Source of the DNA: Opitutales bacterium
GTDB taxonomy: Bacteria > Verrucomicrobiota > Verrucomicrobiia > Opitutales > UBA953
Direction of reading: 5' to 3'
Length of the DNA: 64,000 nt
Assembly: GCA_017531845.1 (NCBI GenBank)
Contig: JAFXKI010000011.1
Span: 1-64,000, forward strand
Shown here: piece after piece, positions 62,852 through 64,000 of the stretch
Position numbering within the stretch: the stretch's first letter is position 1
Layout of the letters: every line of letters begins with the position of its first letter
Made by a program: the position numbers and the translations under genes
The notes under the pieces: generated by a model
Seen by the model: the letters and a program-made list of their open reading frames with translations, nothing else
What the model was told of the DNA's origin: nothing
Databases searched by the model: none

Positions 62852-64000
62852 TTAAATTCCTTTCTCGGGTTTCAGAACGAGCTTAAGCGTAAGCGTCGGG
62901 AAATTCGGCTGAGAAACATTCGCCTGATCGCTGATTTTTTCCACAAAATCCGATTTCTTAAACGCATTGAGAACAGCCCGTCGACGACTGTTGAACGCAG
63001 CCGCATTATGTTCCGGCTTCAAGCCGTCCACTTCCGGAATCAACAAGCGCAACTTAAGTTCAACTTCCGTGCGCAAAACCGGTTTTTGCAACTCGTCTTC
63101 TTCCGACATCGCATCCGGAGCGACAAGATTCCGGGAAACACGAAGCGAATCAACCCATACGTGGCGATGCGAAGAATACGTTTTTTCTCCTTCCTCCGAA
63201 ACGACAGGCGCCTGCAAAGAATCTACGCATTTTTGCATATCGGCAAGGAAGGCGGACCACTTTTCACGGGAAGCGAGAACACCGTCAAGCGTTTCCACGT
63301 AAGCGGAGAGCGGACGATTTGTTTCCGCAAACTCCGCCAAACGAGACTGAACCCCTTTCAGGGCTTTTTCTTCCGCGACCAATTTCTTGCTTTCGGTGAC
63401 AAGTGCCTTGTCGGTTTCGCACAAACCGACAAATGCCGGCCACGGAGCCAAGGCAAACAATAACGCCGCCGCAATAAAGAACGGTTTTTTCTTCGAAAAA
63501 GCAATATCCGCAGCCATTTGCGGAGGAAGCAAATTCACCTGCGTATAGGAAGTATCAAGAAGCTCCGCCGCATCACCGACGACTTCCGAGAGCTGAAACC
63601 GCACAGAGTCAAAATATCCGGCATCCACACCGGCTCCGACCTGAACGGGAACGGTCGGTTCAAAATATTCCACGGGAACGCGTTGCGATTCCGCCAATGC
63701 GTCCGAGAGCCCGGGCAGAAGCGAGCCGCGGCCGGTCAAAAGAATCTTCACCGGAGCACCTTTCGGATTCTGGCGCTTTTGATTCACTATACGGCGGGTA
63801 ATTTCCTGACTCAAACGCCGACAAAAAGCCTGCGCATTTTCCTTTATTTTGAGTACATGCGGATCATCTTCCGCAACATCCATCACGCCCGTAAAATAAT
63901 TCACTTTAAGACGCTCCGCCGCCGGGAACGGCTTCCCGATAGAATCCGCTATCGACTGCGTCAAAAAGTTTCCGCCGACGGCACAGTTCTGAATGCTGAA
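62852..64000 (-). CDS. PilM/PilN-like pilus assembly protein, 5' end outside the window
   Basis: The frame is open to the window edge; 382 residues of the C-terminal part are visible. The first 140 are the end of an actin-like ATPase fold (VKILLTGRGSLLPGLSDALAE, EYFEPTVPVQVG). A VNLLPPQMA phrase and one transmembrane helix (FFIAAALLFALAPWPAFVGL) follow, which is the start of a PilN-type domain. Thus PilM and PilN appear fused, as in Amuc_1101. It is first of the visible pilus genes. The start at 63964 inside the window is not the true one. Confidence 0.75.
   Translation of the reverse strand, partial: FSIQNCAVGGNFLTQSIADSIGKPFPAAERLKVNYFTGVMDVAEDDPHVLKIKENAQAFCRRLSQEITRRIVNQKRQNPKGAPVKILLTGRGSLLPGLSDALAESQRVPVEYFEPTVPVQVGAGVDAGYFDSVRFQLSEVVGDAAELLDTSYTQVNLLPPQMAADIAFSKKKPFFIAAALLFALAPWPAFVGLCETDKALVTESKKLVAEEKALKGVQSRLAEFAETNRPLSAYVETLDGVLASREKWSAFLADMQKCVDSLQAPVVSEEGEKTYSSHRHVWVDSLRVSRNLVAPDAMSEEDELQKPVLRTEVELKLRLLIPEVDGLKPEHNAAAFNSRRRAVLNAFKKSDFVEKISDQANVSQPNFPTLTLKLVLKPEKGI

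Overview
The window reads as chromosomal DNA of a Gram-negative member of the Verrucomicrobiota, probably of the Opitutales/Puniceicoccales side. Support: LPS export genes (lptD, an LptF-type permease), a B-type sdhCAB operon, split complex I genes, and at the right edge a type IV pilus operon with the layout of the Akkermansia Amuc_1098-Amuc_1101 locus (PilM/PilN-like, Amuc_1100-like, Amuc_1099-like, large secretin). No rRNA, CRISPR array, prophage or transposase was seen. Two tRNA genes (Thr-TGT, Gln-CTG) are present.

Layout. 0-1.9 kb: two unrecognised genes, one cut by the edge, in AT-richer DNA. 1.9-5 kb: rnhB, nadK, a DUF4230-like gene, queH. 5-8.2 kb: scpA-lptD. 8.5-12 kb: nuoGHI. 12-13.5 kb: a membrane-anchored VWA-type protein. 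13.7-18.1 kb: DUF481 gene, gatC, four-helix-bundle (S23-type) gene, gatA, thiL. 18.2-21 kb: M50 protease, TPR-like gene, queE, queD. 21-23.6 kb: two PEGA/SHOCT-like lipoproteins, one with six long acidic repeats. 23.6-27 kb: tRNAs, corA, an unusual diadenylate cyclase, nuoA. 27.3-31.1 kb: sdhCAB. 31.4-38.8 kb: phasin-like gene, UbiB-family kinase, argG, slyX, autotransporter, metallophosphoesterase. 39-45 kb: ffh, lptF, RluA-type gene, acyltransferase, mnmA. 45.2-50 kb: cyclophilin, murA, duplicated-domain secreted protein, anSME-type radical SAM, rubredoxin. 50.1-56.5 kb: accessory polysaccharide region (SDR, a chimeric aminotransferase/KAS III ORF, WbuC cupin, WecA/WbpL transferase, DegT, RHH regulator, two epimerases). 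56.5-64 kb: nadC and the pilus operon.

The strongest unexplained signal is a short word, CGGGAACG (both orientations, usually GCGGGAACGC), hand-counted about 200 times as the 7-mer GGGAACG/CGTTCCC, against about 8 expected by chance. It occurs in genes and between them, on both strands, and as inverted pairs forming terminator hairpins at gene ends. This is how DNA uptake sequences behave in Neisseria and Pasteurellaceae, and a type IV pilus operon lies in the same window. A longer form carries an AT-rich 12-mer on one side. The junction of the chimeric ORF sits exactly on one copy. A second contingency-type signal is a C10 (plus C6) tract inside an epimerase gene, where gain or loss of one base would truncate the protein and uncouple it from the next gene.
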